A DNA stretch of 64,000 bases, taken from the NCBI GenBank assembly GCA_018340375.1, contig JAFFJZ010000006.1:23442001-23506000 (forward strand). Direction: 5' to 3'. Both the position numbers and the translations under genes were made by a program. The notes below the pieces were generated by a model, which was not told the origin of the DNA, did not search any database, and was given only the letters and a program-made list of their open reading frames with translations. This DNA is from Gonatopus flavifemur. Lineage: Eukaryota; Arthropoda; Insecta; Hymenoptera; Dryinidae. Positions within the stretch are counted from its first letter, which is position 1, and each line of letters begins with the position of its first letter. This document shows, piece after piece, positions 45,727 through 57,678 of this stretch.

Positions 45727-45958
45727 CCCTGGTAGAAATTCCTCTGGTAATTCGCTAGTTGTAACACTTGCCCTCACGAAAAACTAGAGTTCCAATTCAG
45801 TAACTTTATATAATATATATAAATATTACATTATACATTATATATATACATATTATGTATATCTAATAACATAAAATATATATAATAAATATACATATGA
45901 GGATTTCACGAGAGGAAGTATTACAACGCGTGAATTACTAGACAAATTTCTACCAGGG
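45727..45958. mobile_element. 232-bp CCCTGGTAGAAATT MITE with CA/CA flanks
   Basis: CCCTGGTAGAAATTCCTC at the left and GACAAATTTCTACCAGGG at the right, flanked by CA (45725-45726 and 45959-45960). Arms also share AATTCGCTAGT and GTTGTAACACTT in inverse. The centre (about 45808-45898) is a pure AT stretch of TATATA words. Confidence 0.8.
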
Positions 45959-46507
45959 CATTTGTATATCACAATATTTACATTTTGCTCTTGCTCCACT
46001 CCTCTTTTCATCTCTTCCCCAATAAAGATATTTCTCTTCAAAACTTCAACAATTTCTCTGCAAAACTTCATTATCGCAATTCTTAGAGAAAGAAAGAATT
46101 TTTTCAACAGATTCATCTTCCAAAACTCTGTGAAATTCTGCATATTTCTGAAAATTTCTATTGCCAGTGAAGGTTTCTCTGTACATTTCCAACTTATTGG
46201 TCAAAGTTGTTTTGTTGAGAAATGTTGAATTTTCTCAAGATTTTTCTACTTGATAAATGGTGGAAACATTTGACGAGGAAAGGAATTTTCTCCACGAATT
46301 CATACATTTCTCTGCAAACTACATTTGCAGAAAAAAATTTGAATTTTCTCTTTATTTGTCTATTCCAAGAATATTACGGCTTGTGGCGGAGAGTTGAGTT
46401 TTCTATACAAATTCATACATTTTTCTCAAATCGCATTTGCGGAGATAAAATGAATTTTTTCAAATTTTTCAATCGACTCAAAACAACTTGAGTAAAATTC
46501 ACCAGTA

Positions 46508-46900
46508 GGCCTCGAAAAAACCTCTCTCCCACGACCCACTCATTTTTCCTTTCGGAGGATTCTGAATCGATTAGTCTATATCCGACGGGAACGAATTTTT
46601 TAAAATTTTTTATCCATTTGACCCAGCATTTGGAAAAATTTACAAGTCAAGGTCGAAAAAAACCTTTCTCCCACGATCTACTCATTTTTCGTTTCATAAG
46701 ATTCTGAATCGATTGGTCTATATCTTACAGGAACGAACTTTCAAAATTTTCTATCGATTTGACTCAGCACTTGGAAAAATTTACAAGTTGAGGTGAAAAA
46801 AATCCCCTCTCCCACGACCTATTCATTTTTCGTTTCAGGAGATTCTGAATTGATTGGTCTATACCCCACAAAAACGAATTTTTCAAAACTTTCCATTGCG
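46508..46900. repeat. Tandem repeat, ~141-bp unit, 2.7 copies
   Basis: Units share CTCTCCCACGAYC, CTCATTTTTCGTTTC, GATTCTGAATCGATTGGTCT and CATTTGGAAAAATTTACAAG. The landmark CTCCCACGA occurs at about 46525, 46668 and 46808. Units differ at roughly 10-15 percent of positions by eye. Confidence 0.85.
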
Positions 46901-46943
46901 ATGATTCCCATAAGTGGTACTTTAAGATTACTGTAGTCATCGC

Positions 46944-47010
46944 GGAGATCCGCTGATGTGATAGAGGCTTTGCTTCTCACTCGCAGGACCCGGGTTCAAT
47001 CCTCACTGAG
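46944..47010 (+). other. tRNA-like sequence inside the CCCCAATAAA element
   Basis: GATGTGATAGAGGC resembles an A-box region and GGGTTCAATCC (46992-47002) is a good B-box. Order and spacing fit a 70-nt tRNA, but stems are not convincing. Probably a captured or decayed tRNA-derived sequence. Confidence 0.4.
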
Positions 47011-47418
47011 GAAAGTTCCTAAAAATGGACTTTCAATGTGGTGTCTCTTCCGTAATGTCATTCAAGTCGAACTGGAAGGAGATTTGTAGAGATAAACTCT
47101 GAACAAAAATTTTTTCTCTCAAGCAAAAGTGAATAGATAAAACAGAGATTTGTAGAGTAATGCAGAAATATGCAGAGAAGTATTTAATGTAATATGGAGA
47201 TTTCGCGAGTTTTGTACGAATTTTGTGGAGAAATTCATAAAATATTACGAAGATTGGAAGAATTATGTGCAATTTTGCAGAGTAATGCAGAAATTTGTAG
47301 AGTAATATTTATGGTTAAAAATTCTCCAAATTTCTTAAAGCGTCCGAAATCTGACAGTTATGTAGAAAAATCTGAAGAGTTTTGAAGAATTTTGAAGAAA
47401 AATATTTTTATTGGGGTT

Positions 47419-50400
47419 ATTTCGTGAAAAGAAAGCCAAACTGAATCTCTTTTTGCTCCCACCACTGTCATTCTTCGCACTCATCGTAATGATGGAATAA
47501 AATGAATATTCGATCAATGTTTGTTTGTACTTTTGAATTGAAATTCCATATTGTTACCCTTCGCAAGGCTGCCACACGCAGCGCAATGTCAGCTCAATTC
47601 AGGGGATTAGGATGGATTCCATCTTAGAATTTATAAGGAATTCTATTCACCATAATTACCCAATTAAGTGCAATAACCCCGAAGTTCATAATTTCGAGCG
47701 AAAATATTCCCGCGAAAGTTTGAATCACATTCAATTCCTCATACAGCATATGAGTTCCCGCAAAGAGCTCCCGTTATGCTAATCAATATGTATCGATTAT
47801 GAATATTTTGAATTCAAAATGAACTCTTAACGAACTATTTAATGTTCAGAAGAAACTCATATCGAGGTTTCATAATGGATTCTCCGGGAATTCAATGAGT
47901 TTTTGCTTTGAATTCATTTTCGCTGTCATAATGGAGACTGTTCTGGAATTCTTTCAGAAGTCCTCAAGAATTCAAACAGATCACTTTTGCTGTCTGAGAA
48001 GAAACCGACTTCAAACGTATCAAAATCGAGTACATTTCCGAATGGCAGTTTCCACTCATCTTAAGAGGGAGGAATTCTTGGCGCTTATTTTAGAGGAGAT
48101 TCTCATTCTTAGAATATGATTTTTTCAGTGTAGTTGGAAAGAATAATTGTGCAGCCACTGCTGTTTTAATTAGTGTTTCAAATCTTGTGGATCTCGAATA
48201 TTTTTATGCACTTCCAGTGGATATGAATTGTTTTGTTATTGCAACTATCCATTGAATTCTTGCAACGATAAACATACTCCAATATTTGAGATGGTTAACT
48301 AAACTATAACAATATGAGAATAATCATTTTCTTCGTCAACTTCCATTTCATACAAGGTCAAGTGATCCTAAAATCATCAACAATGTGAACCACACAATTT
48401 TATTCGTCCAAAACAGAACAGGTGGGAGAAGAGATCAGAAAAATGATGTGGAAGCATTAAACTTTAGACTAAGCCACTACGGTTTTTTTTCAACAAAAAA
48501 CCATTCGGTTCAAACCATGCAACCCTGCCCATAATTAGACGTATTTCTACAAGAAATTATGGTACTTTTGAAGGTATATTCAAGTAACCAATTCATCATT
48601 CATCACAGAGTGGCGCTGATCCTCAATAAATTATGGGAATTTTAAAAATATATTTCTCCGTGTGTAGCACCTTACGAAAAAGTACCAAACTAATTTTGCC
48701 TAGTTCTGGTAGACACTTTCAGCAGGGATTTGTTCTTTGTTGTTCGAGTTTTGAATAAATTCTAGAATCTTGTCAAATATTCTCAACAAGATCTCAATTA
48801 GAATACAAAACTTGACTTATCCGTTGTCAATTCATGGGATTTCATTGAGTTTAGATCCAATCGAGCTCTTTACTCAATATTCGTTCTTCCTATCAGCAAC
48901 GCATGCTTCGATATCATGACACGCAAGTGAAAACGTTCATAATACAAAATTTACAATTTCAATCGGTGAGAAACTACCAAAACGATGGTGCAAAGTTATT
49001 TTCCTGATATTTATCGACACTTCAAAAAATCTGCATAAAAAATGAGGGTTCTTTCCACCACTTTGAGGATTTATTTTGTTTTTTGGGTGTTGATTAGGGT
49101 GATTCAAGGGGAAAAAAATTTTGATTTTCTTTTCGGTACCATGCTTCAAAGTTTCGTTTGGTTGAAAAAATAGGTCTTGTAAAATATGAGCCCTTAATAT
49201 TTATGTCAAGTACTTCCGTATCGCACTTTTCTGTTCTCCATTTGGTTTTTTATAATTAAAACGAGCAACATGTCGTACTATAAAGTTCTTGATATATTTT
49301 TGTAGAGAATTGAATGCTCTACAAAAAAGGTTCCCAGTTATTTGTCGATAAGTCAACTCGGTCAAAAGTTATTAATGGTTAGAGTCAGATTTACCATCAA
49401 TTTAGTCATTTTCTCAAAAAAAAAACTCGTATATTTTTCAAATTAATGGACTCAAAACGAACTGAAACTTTATTTTCAAGCACTAAAAGTTTGAAAAAAC
49501 AGAAATATCGCTGAAATTTTATGGTAGAAATATATTTGAATGATTTGAGCTCAAAAGTAGCAGGAAATTCCACGAATGGCCTGAAGAGTGATCCGTTTTT
49601 TTTTTCAAATTTTTGATGATCCAGACCAGAAAACAAATGGTTACATTTAAAATATACGTTCACTCAACGTCACTAAATCCCCCTAGTGTTGATCCCTACA
49701 CAAATGGAGGGAAAATCCACCAAATGATGGTAAAAAATTCTCCATCTATGGAGGAATTTTGCTGCCAATATTCTTTGGAAGAAAATTCCACAATGATTTT
49801 TGACAGTGAATGATATTAGATGCACACCCCAGCGAACAAACTCAAAACACAGCACGTGTGAAGCATAATCCGCCAACTTACTCTTCTTTCAAACGAATTC
49901 ATCTTTTTCCGACGGTATATTCGAAGAAAAATGGAAAACTCGAATCGCCTTCGGCCCGGAGAAGTAAACTTCACACTCCGTAGGAATTGCCTACCTTCCC
50001 CGCGAGGTGAACACTGAAGTATCCCATCTCCTGACTCGCTTTTCTTCAAACTTTGGTTTCCAACCCTCGTTGAGTTTCGAAATTCTCATATCGATCCCAA
50101 ATTCTGCGTCTCTCATGATTCATTTTGAGCGTTATTCGAAGAAAAATGATTTTATCTTCCTAGACTATCTGTATCGAGTCTTAGATGGAACAAATAGACA
50201 ACAAAATGTTAGAACCGTGAACACTTAGAATCTCTTTTCGATGATAATCGATTTTTCTCCTGAAAAATAGAAAAAGAAGACAAGAAAAATGATGAAAGAG
50301 ACAGAATGACAACTCTCCGATAAACCGGAGAAGAATCATTGAACAAGCATCGTTCCAGTGATCGTTTCAAGATAAGGGAAGCTTTCTCGTCGATTTTACG

Positions 50401-51895
50401 ATACACACGTTCCAACCGCAATGCTCCAAATCTTATTATTCTTCGAATCTCTTCGATCACCAATCCTCCATAAAAGAATATTGATAAGATTCTCTGTAAT
50501 CTCAATGGTATTTCGCAATCGATATGAATATTCGAATCGATTAGCTTGAGCTTTACGCGTAGTCGTGTGTTGGAAACTATCAATCGTTTTCCATCGGATT
50601 AGTCAAAGGGTATATCGTTTTCATATTTTCATGGTTGAGGGAATTATTTGTCCACGAGCAAATGAATGATTCTATAAAAATTTGATGTCTTATAAAATCA
50701 GACATAACTTCCGGCGAGATTTTTATAACCGAGGGATTTATAATAAGACGTATAAACCATATTATATAGTCCATATAGAATAGCCGTTAACCCCGATCTG
50801 AGAACATTTCCCTAACAACGTTTCGACAGCTGCTTTCTTTTTTATATTCGCTAATTCATCACAAGTTAATGATTTTCCAATTCAAATTCACGACTATGTT
50901 CTTCGAGGTTCGTGTATCACAGAAGCGATGCGATGGGAGAAATTGAAACCACGAAAAACACCTGCCGGCAAAGTTGTTGCTTCTCGGCGTCTGGACGAAC
51001 TTTTTAGATAACTTCACCTGAATTGAATCATTACTCTCCAAAGTACTGCAGTTTATTCACGAATGTGTGGCAGATATTGAACTCCTCTCATGTTTCTTTT
51101 GGGATGACGTTGTTTGACGGTAAATGACAAATCTATTCATTTTTAATCAATTATGTGAATCTTGTCGTTACATCAATTCGTGATTATGAAAATGAAACTT
51201 TTTACTGGATTCATTTGAAATGATTATGCACGTACAACAACATGAGTGATAAATGAGCGAATATGACACTTGTTGAATTACCGATTATTGTTGAATATTT
51301 CCTCTTGAGGCAATAAACAATGACGAGTCGATGTAGATTCCATCACTCGTTATCGCACTATCCCGAGGCTAGATGTAAAAATTTATATGAATTTGTTACT
51401 CCATGTGCAACAATTTTAATCCACATTGTTTGTGTAGAACACCCTCGCGTGACTCATCAGTTCCTTCTCTGTTCACGAGGAACAACTAATTAGCCGAGGA
51501 ACTAATTAGTATTCAACTACGAGGTTCATTTCCGGGAGACGCGCCGCGAAAAAAGAATGATTTCGAATGCCGTATCGTCCCGCGAAAATAGATTCAAAGG
51601 AGCACACAGTAAAGAATAAATAATGCAATAGAAGGGACTGTTTTCAAAGCTCATTCATTTTCTTTGCCATATTTTCGACAACAATCGATGAACCTTGTAG
51701 GTAGTACTCTGACAACTGAATTTAGCATTTTGAATTTAGATTCAATTCCTTAATTAAGCCATGATATTACCAATTCATTGAAATCACGCTTCATCGAAGA
51801 CTGATTTTCATCTTGATTACGTCAAAGTTTGTGGCAATATCCAACCACATTCCAAATGATTTTTCCTCCAAATAGAATCTATCGTTCAGTCAATG
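47419..51895. other. Mostly unique sequence
   Basis: No gene recognised. A fragment at 48540-48662 (AAATTATGGTACTTTTGAAGG ... TTTCTCCGTGTG) is a degraded member of the CACTGAGAAAACAG family seen at 58441-58707. TTTTTGTAGAGAATTGAAT near 49300 has an inverse echo near 17770. Frames of up to 124 codons (50209-50583, minus) show no recognisable motif. Confidence 0.4.
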
Positions 51896-51898
51896 TTG

Positions 51899-52034
51899 AT
51901 GAAGCTGAAATTAGCAGTCGTAGAGAAATCGAACAAGCAGTGTTCCGCTGAACATTTCAGATGTAGAAATCCTTAATAAAATGTTTGTGTAAACGGTTAT
52001 ATGTTAATAATCCGCTGCTAGCTTTACGGCTCCT
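51899..52034. mobile_element. Truncated Mutator-like MITE
   Basis: ATGAAGCTGAAATTAGCAG at the left and CCGCTGCTAGCTTTACGGC at the right, with an internal ATTTCAGATGTAGAAATCCT that matches the family in inverse. The right terminal ATGAAGCTGAAAC inverse is missing or too diverged, and no 9-bp duplication can be shown. Confidence 0.55.
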
Positions 52035-52945
52035 TGAACCAAAGGGGAGCTAATCAATGATAGAAATTCCTTGAGCACCGATATCGGTGCAAGATTCTAT
52101 TCATTGTTAACCAGCATGAAATTTTTGTAGATTGCCAAGCCTACCCAGACAAGCAAAAATTTAGATTCCTCAACCGGAGATATCTCAAAGACAGGGAAAA
52201 TGGTTGCATAAGACAAAATTACGTCAAGCTATTGTCAACAAATCTCAACTTCCAAATCCGAAGGAGCGAAAATTCAATCGAATTTTTGCCAGAAATCAGA
52301 AGTCTGTGGTTCCAACTTTGATCGAGACAAGATAAATCATCCAGTAAAAGAAGAAAAACATGAACCAGCGTATCGAATGAATTTATGGAATGTATTGGTG
52401 AAAAAGCTTCTATGAGTGACAATGTTTTTGTTCCAAATACTTTTTCCGCGATTACCTTTTTCTCTGAGAGGAATAAAGACCGTAATGCACATTTACACCA
52501 CTTTTAAAATCATGGGTCTTTTGATCTTAAGATGGCCTGTGTGAAACAATTTCTTGGAGATTTATGTTTGAATTTAATATAAAACACGCCTCTGACGATG
52601 CTTGATTTTTTGAAAGAGAGTCAAGCATCAAATTACACATACTCTCATGGTTGGGCGGTTGTGGGTGGCGCTTCTTTGTGGCGAGGTCCACAAGCGTTCC
52701 GTTTGTAGAACGAACAAAGAGATGCATGTCGTGAATGAATAACGTTCAAAACTTGTTAAAGGTGTAGAGCCAAAAATGGGAATCAGCTGTACGTATCTTC
52801 TAGCTTTTTTGTCATAATAAGAAAATAACATCCCATACAGCACATGGGTTCGAAAACAAGTTGAAAAGAGTTCTTGAAAAATTATTCTAAACGAATTCAT
52901 AACACATTCAAAAAGAGATACGAATGAATTTCATAAACGTGTTTA
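52035..52945. other. Unique sequence, nothing recognised
   Basis: No element ends or RNA gene. Small frames of 66-90 codons on the minus strand (52219-52900) have no recognisable motif. Confidence 0.3.
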
Positions 52946-52947
52946 TA

Positions 52948-53050
52948 CACTGTAAAAAGTCCGACTGAAAGTGGCTGCATTTTATTTGAAAATTTGGCTG
53001 AAAGAGGGCTAGTTTTGGCTGGTTGAAAGTAAGTTTTACTTTTTACTGTG
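52948..53050. mobile_element. 103-bp TA MITE, CACTGTAAAAAGT ends
   Basis: CACTGTAAAAAGTCCGACTG at the left and AAGTTTTACTTTTTACTGTG at the right, flanked by TA (52946-52947 and 53051-53052). It shares its left half with the fragment at 6047-6121. Confidence 0.7.
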
Positions 53051-53060
53051 TAGTACTCTG

Positions 53061-53176
53061 CCCTGTTAAGAATAATTTACGAATGGGAGAATGAATAGGT
53101 TCCAATGAAATTCAATAATATTTAATCAGAAATTTCACCATTCGTAATAGGATTCAATAGAATATTGTCACCTGGG
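53061..53176. mobile_element. 116-bp CCC...GGG MITE with TG/TG flanks
   Basis: CCCTGTTAAGAATAATTTACG at the left and GAATATTGTCACCTGGG at the right, flanked by TG (53059-53060 and 53177-53178). Arms share AATGAATAGG/ATTCGTAATAGGATTCAAT-type words. The fragment at 18421-18480 is an inverse relative of the right half. Confidence 0.55.
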
Positions 53177-53679
53177 TGTCTGACATTTTGAATTCTTGCG
53201 ATATTCTGGGATATTTCAGAACAATAGAATACCACACCTGATGAAAAATTCTGCTATACTTGGTTCATGCTTAGTCCAATATTGACTGAACGAAAGATCC
53301 CTAGTTTCGATAAAATTGAATTTTCGATGTCGTTTTTATGAGGTTTGACAACTGAATTACATTTTTTTTGAGCTGTCAATGCGATATCATGGAATAGATT
53401 AGATTTTACTGGATCCTGAAATTATCTGGTAATTTGGTAAAACTTCGAGGTTCCACCAAACATACATAATGAGAACATTGTTTTATGAATTGTTATGAGA
53501 CTTTAAACAAGGGTCATTCATTTTTAATGAAAAAAACATACTCTTTATACTATTAAGTGATTGATAGAATCGTTAAATCATTATCATAAATCCATTGAAC
53601 ATAATTTGAATGATTTGTTCCCCCACTCTTTACAGACTTTTGGCCCTTCCGAAGTTAATCGAAAGCTTGGATTTATTCA

Positions 53680-54399
53680 CCCACGTAGAAATTCCGGTAC
53701 TGAGCCGATGGTGACGAACGGATCGGTACTGAAAACCCTACAAACAATGATTACTGGCGTTTCAATGAACCGCTGATGGTCCGGCAATGCCGTTGAAAAG
53801 CCGTCACTGGCCCTTTGAAACGCCAGCAGTCGTGTTTGCTGGGAAGGTATGGGCCACCAACGGTTGTCTGCCGATTGCGGATCGGTACTCAACCGACTTT
53901 ATTTTAAGTTCGATATTTGAACCAACCGTTGTTGACCACTTTTCCACCACTGTTGGATTAGCAACGGCACAATTTTAGTACGCAATCGTTGGCCTCCAAC
54001 GTTGATTCGGTACCGAACCAATGTGAATAAATATCTCGTGTACTTTGAGAGAAGACTTGATTGGCCACGTAGAAATTGACGAATGTTCCAGTGCCGGCTT
54101 GATACAGGCTGCAGACATTTTGATAATGCATTCAAAACCTTCCAAATGTACAACAGCGCAAATAACGGTTGAGTATCAGTCGTCGATATTTGAATAACGA
54201 TCAATACTGGTATTATCAGTTCTCAATGTCGGAACCACACTGGTTTCCAGTACTGAATTGATGTTGGTAACCTGTACCGGATCAGAGTTATTTATTTAGC
54301 GTTATCATTCCTTAGTCCGACCGACACCAGCCGTTAACGGTTGCACCCTGGCAGCCTGTATCGAGCCGGTACTGAACCATCCGTCGATTTCTATGTGGG
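53680..54399. mobile_element. 720-bp CCCACGTAGAAATT element with CA/CA flanks
   Basis: CCCACGTAGAAATTCCGGTAC at the left and CGTCGATTTCTATGTGGG at the right, flanked by CA (53678-53679 and 54400-54401). The interior repeats GGTACTGAACC, CCAACGGTTG and their inverses many times, with an internal CCACGTAGAAATTGACG at about 54065, so it may be a dimer or carry a partial second copy. The 63-101-codon frames follow from these repeats. Confidence 0.72.
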
Positions 54400-54404
54400 C
54401 AGTC

Positions 54405-55334
54405 TTATCAATACTCGGGTGGAGATCAATCATTGCTGATGTTGTTGATTGTATTAATGACACTCAAGCATCTGGAGGAGCGTGTAAAATTTTGCGCCAA
54501 CTTTTTTCATAAATTACTTGATAAAATTGAATTAAAAATCGATAGTACATCCCTGAGATTGAACTCTGAATATCAATTTATGTTTCTTCATAGTTTGCGA
54601 GTATTGCAAAACAAAATTACAAAAAATTGTTGACAGTTGGAGGTTATTATTTTCAAAATCTTTTTATACTCTCCAGAAAAGCGGTAAAAGACTGAAACTC
54701 AACTTTGGAGTCTAATCCTGGTCGTGGATTTTATCATAACATAATTTATGAAAAAATTTGGCTGGGTTTTGTTGGTAAGGGTTGAGTGCCCTTAAATAAA
54801 AGTTCCTTACAATAAAACATGTATGATGAATCTGTGATGAATAAACGACCGATGAATCACATTAGAATAGATCCTTAAATTCGTTTTGATTGTATGGAAG
54901 TACAATAATTCTATTTATCTTGAAGTGTTTGACATGCGAGCTCTTTTCACCGTACACTTGACGAGGGAAGAAATAGAGACATCTCTGAGTTCTCAAAGTG
55001 CCCGTAGATACTGTCTATTCAACGCACTGCGACAGAGCATGTTTGTACATACACCAAGTTGATGTCTCGTCATTACCGTACCCTTCCACCGCGTGGAAAC
55101 TATTCAATCAAGTATGTGTTTCGAATAATGTTCGCTCTCTCGTCTACGAGTTTCGTTTCCTTACAATGAATCCAAGTCCCGTGTGAGTGGAGCTCTATTG
55201 ACTTCGAGTTGTGCAATAAAAAAGACTGTATCGAAGGACCGGGGATCTCCTTCTGAACTGTCAAGATTCTTTCTCTCTCCAGCGACTTCACAAAACACAA
55301 GTTAAAGTTGAAGTATTGGAGTGATATGACAATA
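54405..55334. other. Unique sequence, nothing recognised
   Basis: No element ends or RNA gene. Frames of 60-66 codons only, none with a recognisable motif. Confidence 0.3.
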
Positions 55335-55343
55335 TTTTGGTAG

Positions 55344-56397
55344 ATGAAGCTGAAACTAGCAGCCGTAGAGCTAGCAGCCGATTGTCAGAATTTACACGAA
55401 ACATTTGTTAAGGATTCGAGCGTCTGAAACGTTCACTGGGATGCTGTTCTATTGATTTTTGAGTAGCACGAAGCTGCAATAACGTTTAAGGGGCTATACC
55501 ACTCTGACACTTCAAAAAAATCGATTTTCATCAACTCAATTCATTCTTTTATATTATGAATATTAATTGCTAATAACGAAACGATTTAACCCAATCGAAA
55601 AAATTTTTATTGGTATCAATCAAAAGCTTCTGATGCAGAAACTCAATTCATTCCGATAGAATTTTTCGTTATCGGATTGAATCGGATTTTTTAACCAGGG
55701 ATAGTGAACCTCATGAGCTTGAGCAAGAACTGATGTATGGCCCTGGAATCGCTGATTAACCATGAGGTTAATCGTTATTTCGACGTTAATACAGATTATT
55801 CGTTGATCAAATCTTTAAATGCGTTTTTCTCGAAATCATGTTTCTTGAACTGTTGGCCACGATTACTCAAAAACTACTCGACGGATCACCTTTTTTTATT
55901 TTTGTTTCAAAGCTTATTAGATTTATTGGAGCCTAAACTACAATCAAGATGATATATGCATATTTTTTTTTTTACAGAACTTTAAAGAGCGAAAAAAAGC
56001 AAGAAAAACGAAAAAAAAGTATTCAAATGCCCGACATTTTCTTAATTTTTGATTTTCAGCGATGATTGTAGTTCAGGCTCCAACTACGTTCATATATTTT
56101 ATGAAAATTTTTCAATTTTCGATCATTTTTGCAGGCGCTAGAGTGGCCAACGGTAGACCACCTTTTTCTGAAACGGTCACTTCACGGGACACTATTTTTT
56201 AATTAAAAAAATATTTGTTTGTAGTCTTTGATGTATTAAACGAGCAGCTAAAATTTTGAGTTGATTACTTATGTCCTCCTATGGAAAAAGAAACCAAGAA
56301 AAAACCGTTGTTTTGGTCAATAAAAAGGTAATCCTCCCCTTAATCAGAAGTCACAACAATCGGCTGCTAGCTTTACGACAGTCAGTTTCAGCTTCAT
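55344..56397. mobile_element. 1-kb Mutator-like element (9-bp TSD)
   Basis: TIRs of about 42 bp start ATGAAGCTGAAACTAGCAGC and include GCTAGCAGCCGATTGT in both arms. The flanks TTTTGGTAG (55335-55343) and TTTTGGCAA (56398-56406) agree at seven of nine positions. Inside, TCGGATTGAATCGG with TTTTTTAACCAGGG (about 55673-55700) resembles the CCCTGGTT MITE end and may be a truncated insertion. The 71-codon frame at 55737-55952 has no transposase motif. Confidence 0.72.
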
Positions 56398-56406
56398 TTT
56401 TGGCAA

Positions 56407-57115
56407 GAGAGAAAATATTTTCAATACAGAGAGCAATAATCATAGTGACTTTGCTTTCTGATGTTTAATACCCTTGAACCCTCCCTCACCCCATGTAAGA
56501 CTGACCTAAACCTGACTCACGAGCATTGATGGAACCTTGAGAGGAAGCTTGGCTAAGAACTGGAATGTGGACATTATACTTCAACGGTCAAGGAGTCCCA
56601 AAAACTATCAATATGAATCACTCACTCTTGGCTGCCACGCCTGGCCCAAGTCGTTGCCCGTGGTCAATGAAATTTTTACATGGGACGTTCTCAGATCTTC
56701 TGAGATTTCAATATCGCTAAAGTTCAGTGCACCTGACACTACTCTACCACAAATGATAATAATCACTTTCAATTAATCTGAATTTTCTCATTTTTTTTCT
56801 AGATACTAGAAAATTTAACGAATCGAAATTCTTGGAACAATGATCATTTGGAACATTTTCATTCAAGAGTATCGATTTCCAATGCCCTGTGGATTCGCCA
56901 CGTTGAGCATTCAGGTTATTAAAAAGCTATCTTTGTACAACATCAAAATCAGAAGACACAGATCATCTGAGGCATTCCGCTTTATTTACGTTTTCTAATG
57001 GGCAAAAAGTTCCAATCTCGCATAAGCAGGATACAGGCTGCAGAAAGGGAAATGGAGTATTTATTTAAAATCAGCTATAATAGATGCCTTACTTTTTTCG
57101 CTTATGGTGTATCAT
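56407..57115. other. Unique sequence, nothing recognised
   Basis: No element ends or RNA gene. A 79-codon frame (56537-56776) is not recognisable. Confidence 0.3.
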
Positions 57116-57120
57116 CGCGT

Positions 57121-57312
57121 TGTTGTAATTAGTTCCAGCAACTAGATACAGTTGTTGATATTTGGATAACTAAAACGGGCGTTGGCTCAACTAGATTCAA
57201 ATTTAATTTCTCTGACTTGAGTTGCTGCTACTAATTTAAAGTTGCCTTTGCTACAGCTTCTATTCTTTTATTACTCGGAACTAATTTTTACAACTAACTG
57301 TAATATCGTAAA
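57121..57312. mobile_element. Member of the GGGAGAAAAATAATT MITE family (ends eroded)
   Basis: TTGCCTTTGCTACAGCTTC, TTATTACTCGGAACTAATTT and GCGTTGGCTCAACTAGATTC match the reverse complement of 39643-39859. The terminal GGGAG/CTCCC blocks are not preserved, so the boundaries are those of the similarity. Confidence 0.6.
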
Positions 57313-57678
57313 AATCCAACCTTAGACTCAGGAGACATTTCCGAGCGTCCAGTTCTACTGGGGTATTTCTACTGAGTCTCAATCCAATCTTTCCACAAGG
57401 GAAGAACTTTTGAGAACTTTACCATAAATTCTTGAATTATGTAGCAAAACTACTCGCCTCATTTTCGAAATAAAATGTATTCACCAAGCATAATAAATAA
57501 GGGATTCCCCTGGTTCTCAATAATTCCTTACGACAAATAATGATCATTTTAAACATCTCGAAAGAAAATTCCTGCTAGATATTTATCTTCTACGTATATA
57601 TTATCATAGAGAAAAAGAACAGTGAATGATCATTAGAAATACGAGAGTTCATTGCTAAAAAGGGTTAGCAAATTGGTA

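Larger units (their letters stand above)
46017..47416. mobile_element. 1.4-kb CCCCAATAAA element with TT/TT flanks
   Basis: CCCCAATAAAGATATTTCTC at the left and AAATATTTTTATTGGGG at the right, flanked by TT (46015-46016 and 47417-47418). Subterminal regions hold TTTCTCTGCAAA-type words (left) and their inverse TTTGTAGAGTAATGCAGA (right). Inside are a 141-bp tandem repeat (46508-46900) and a tRNA-like segment. No transposase frame. Confidence 0.72.
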
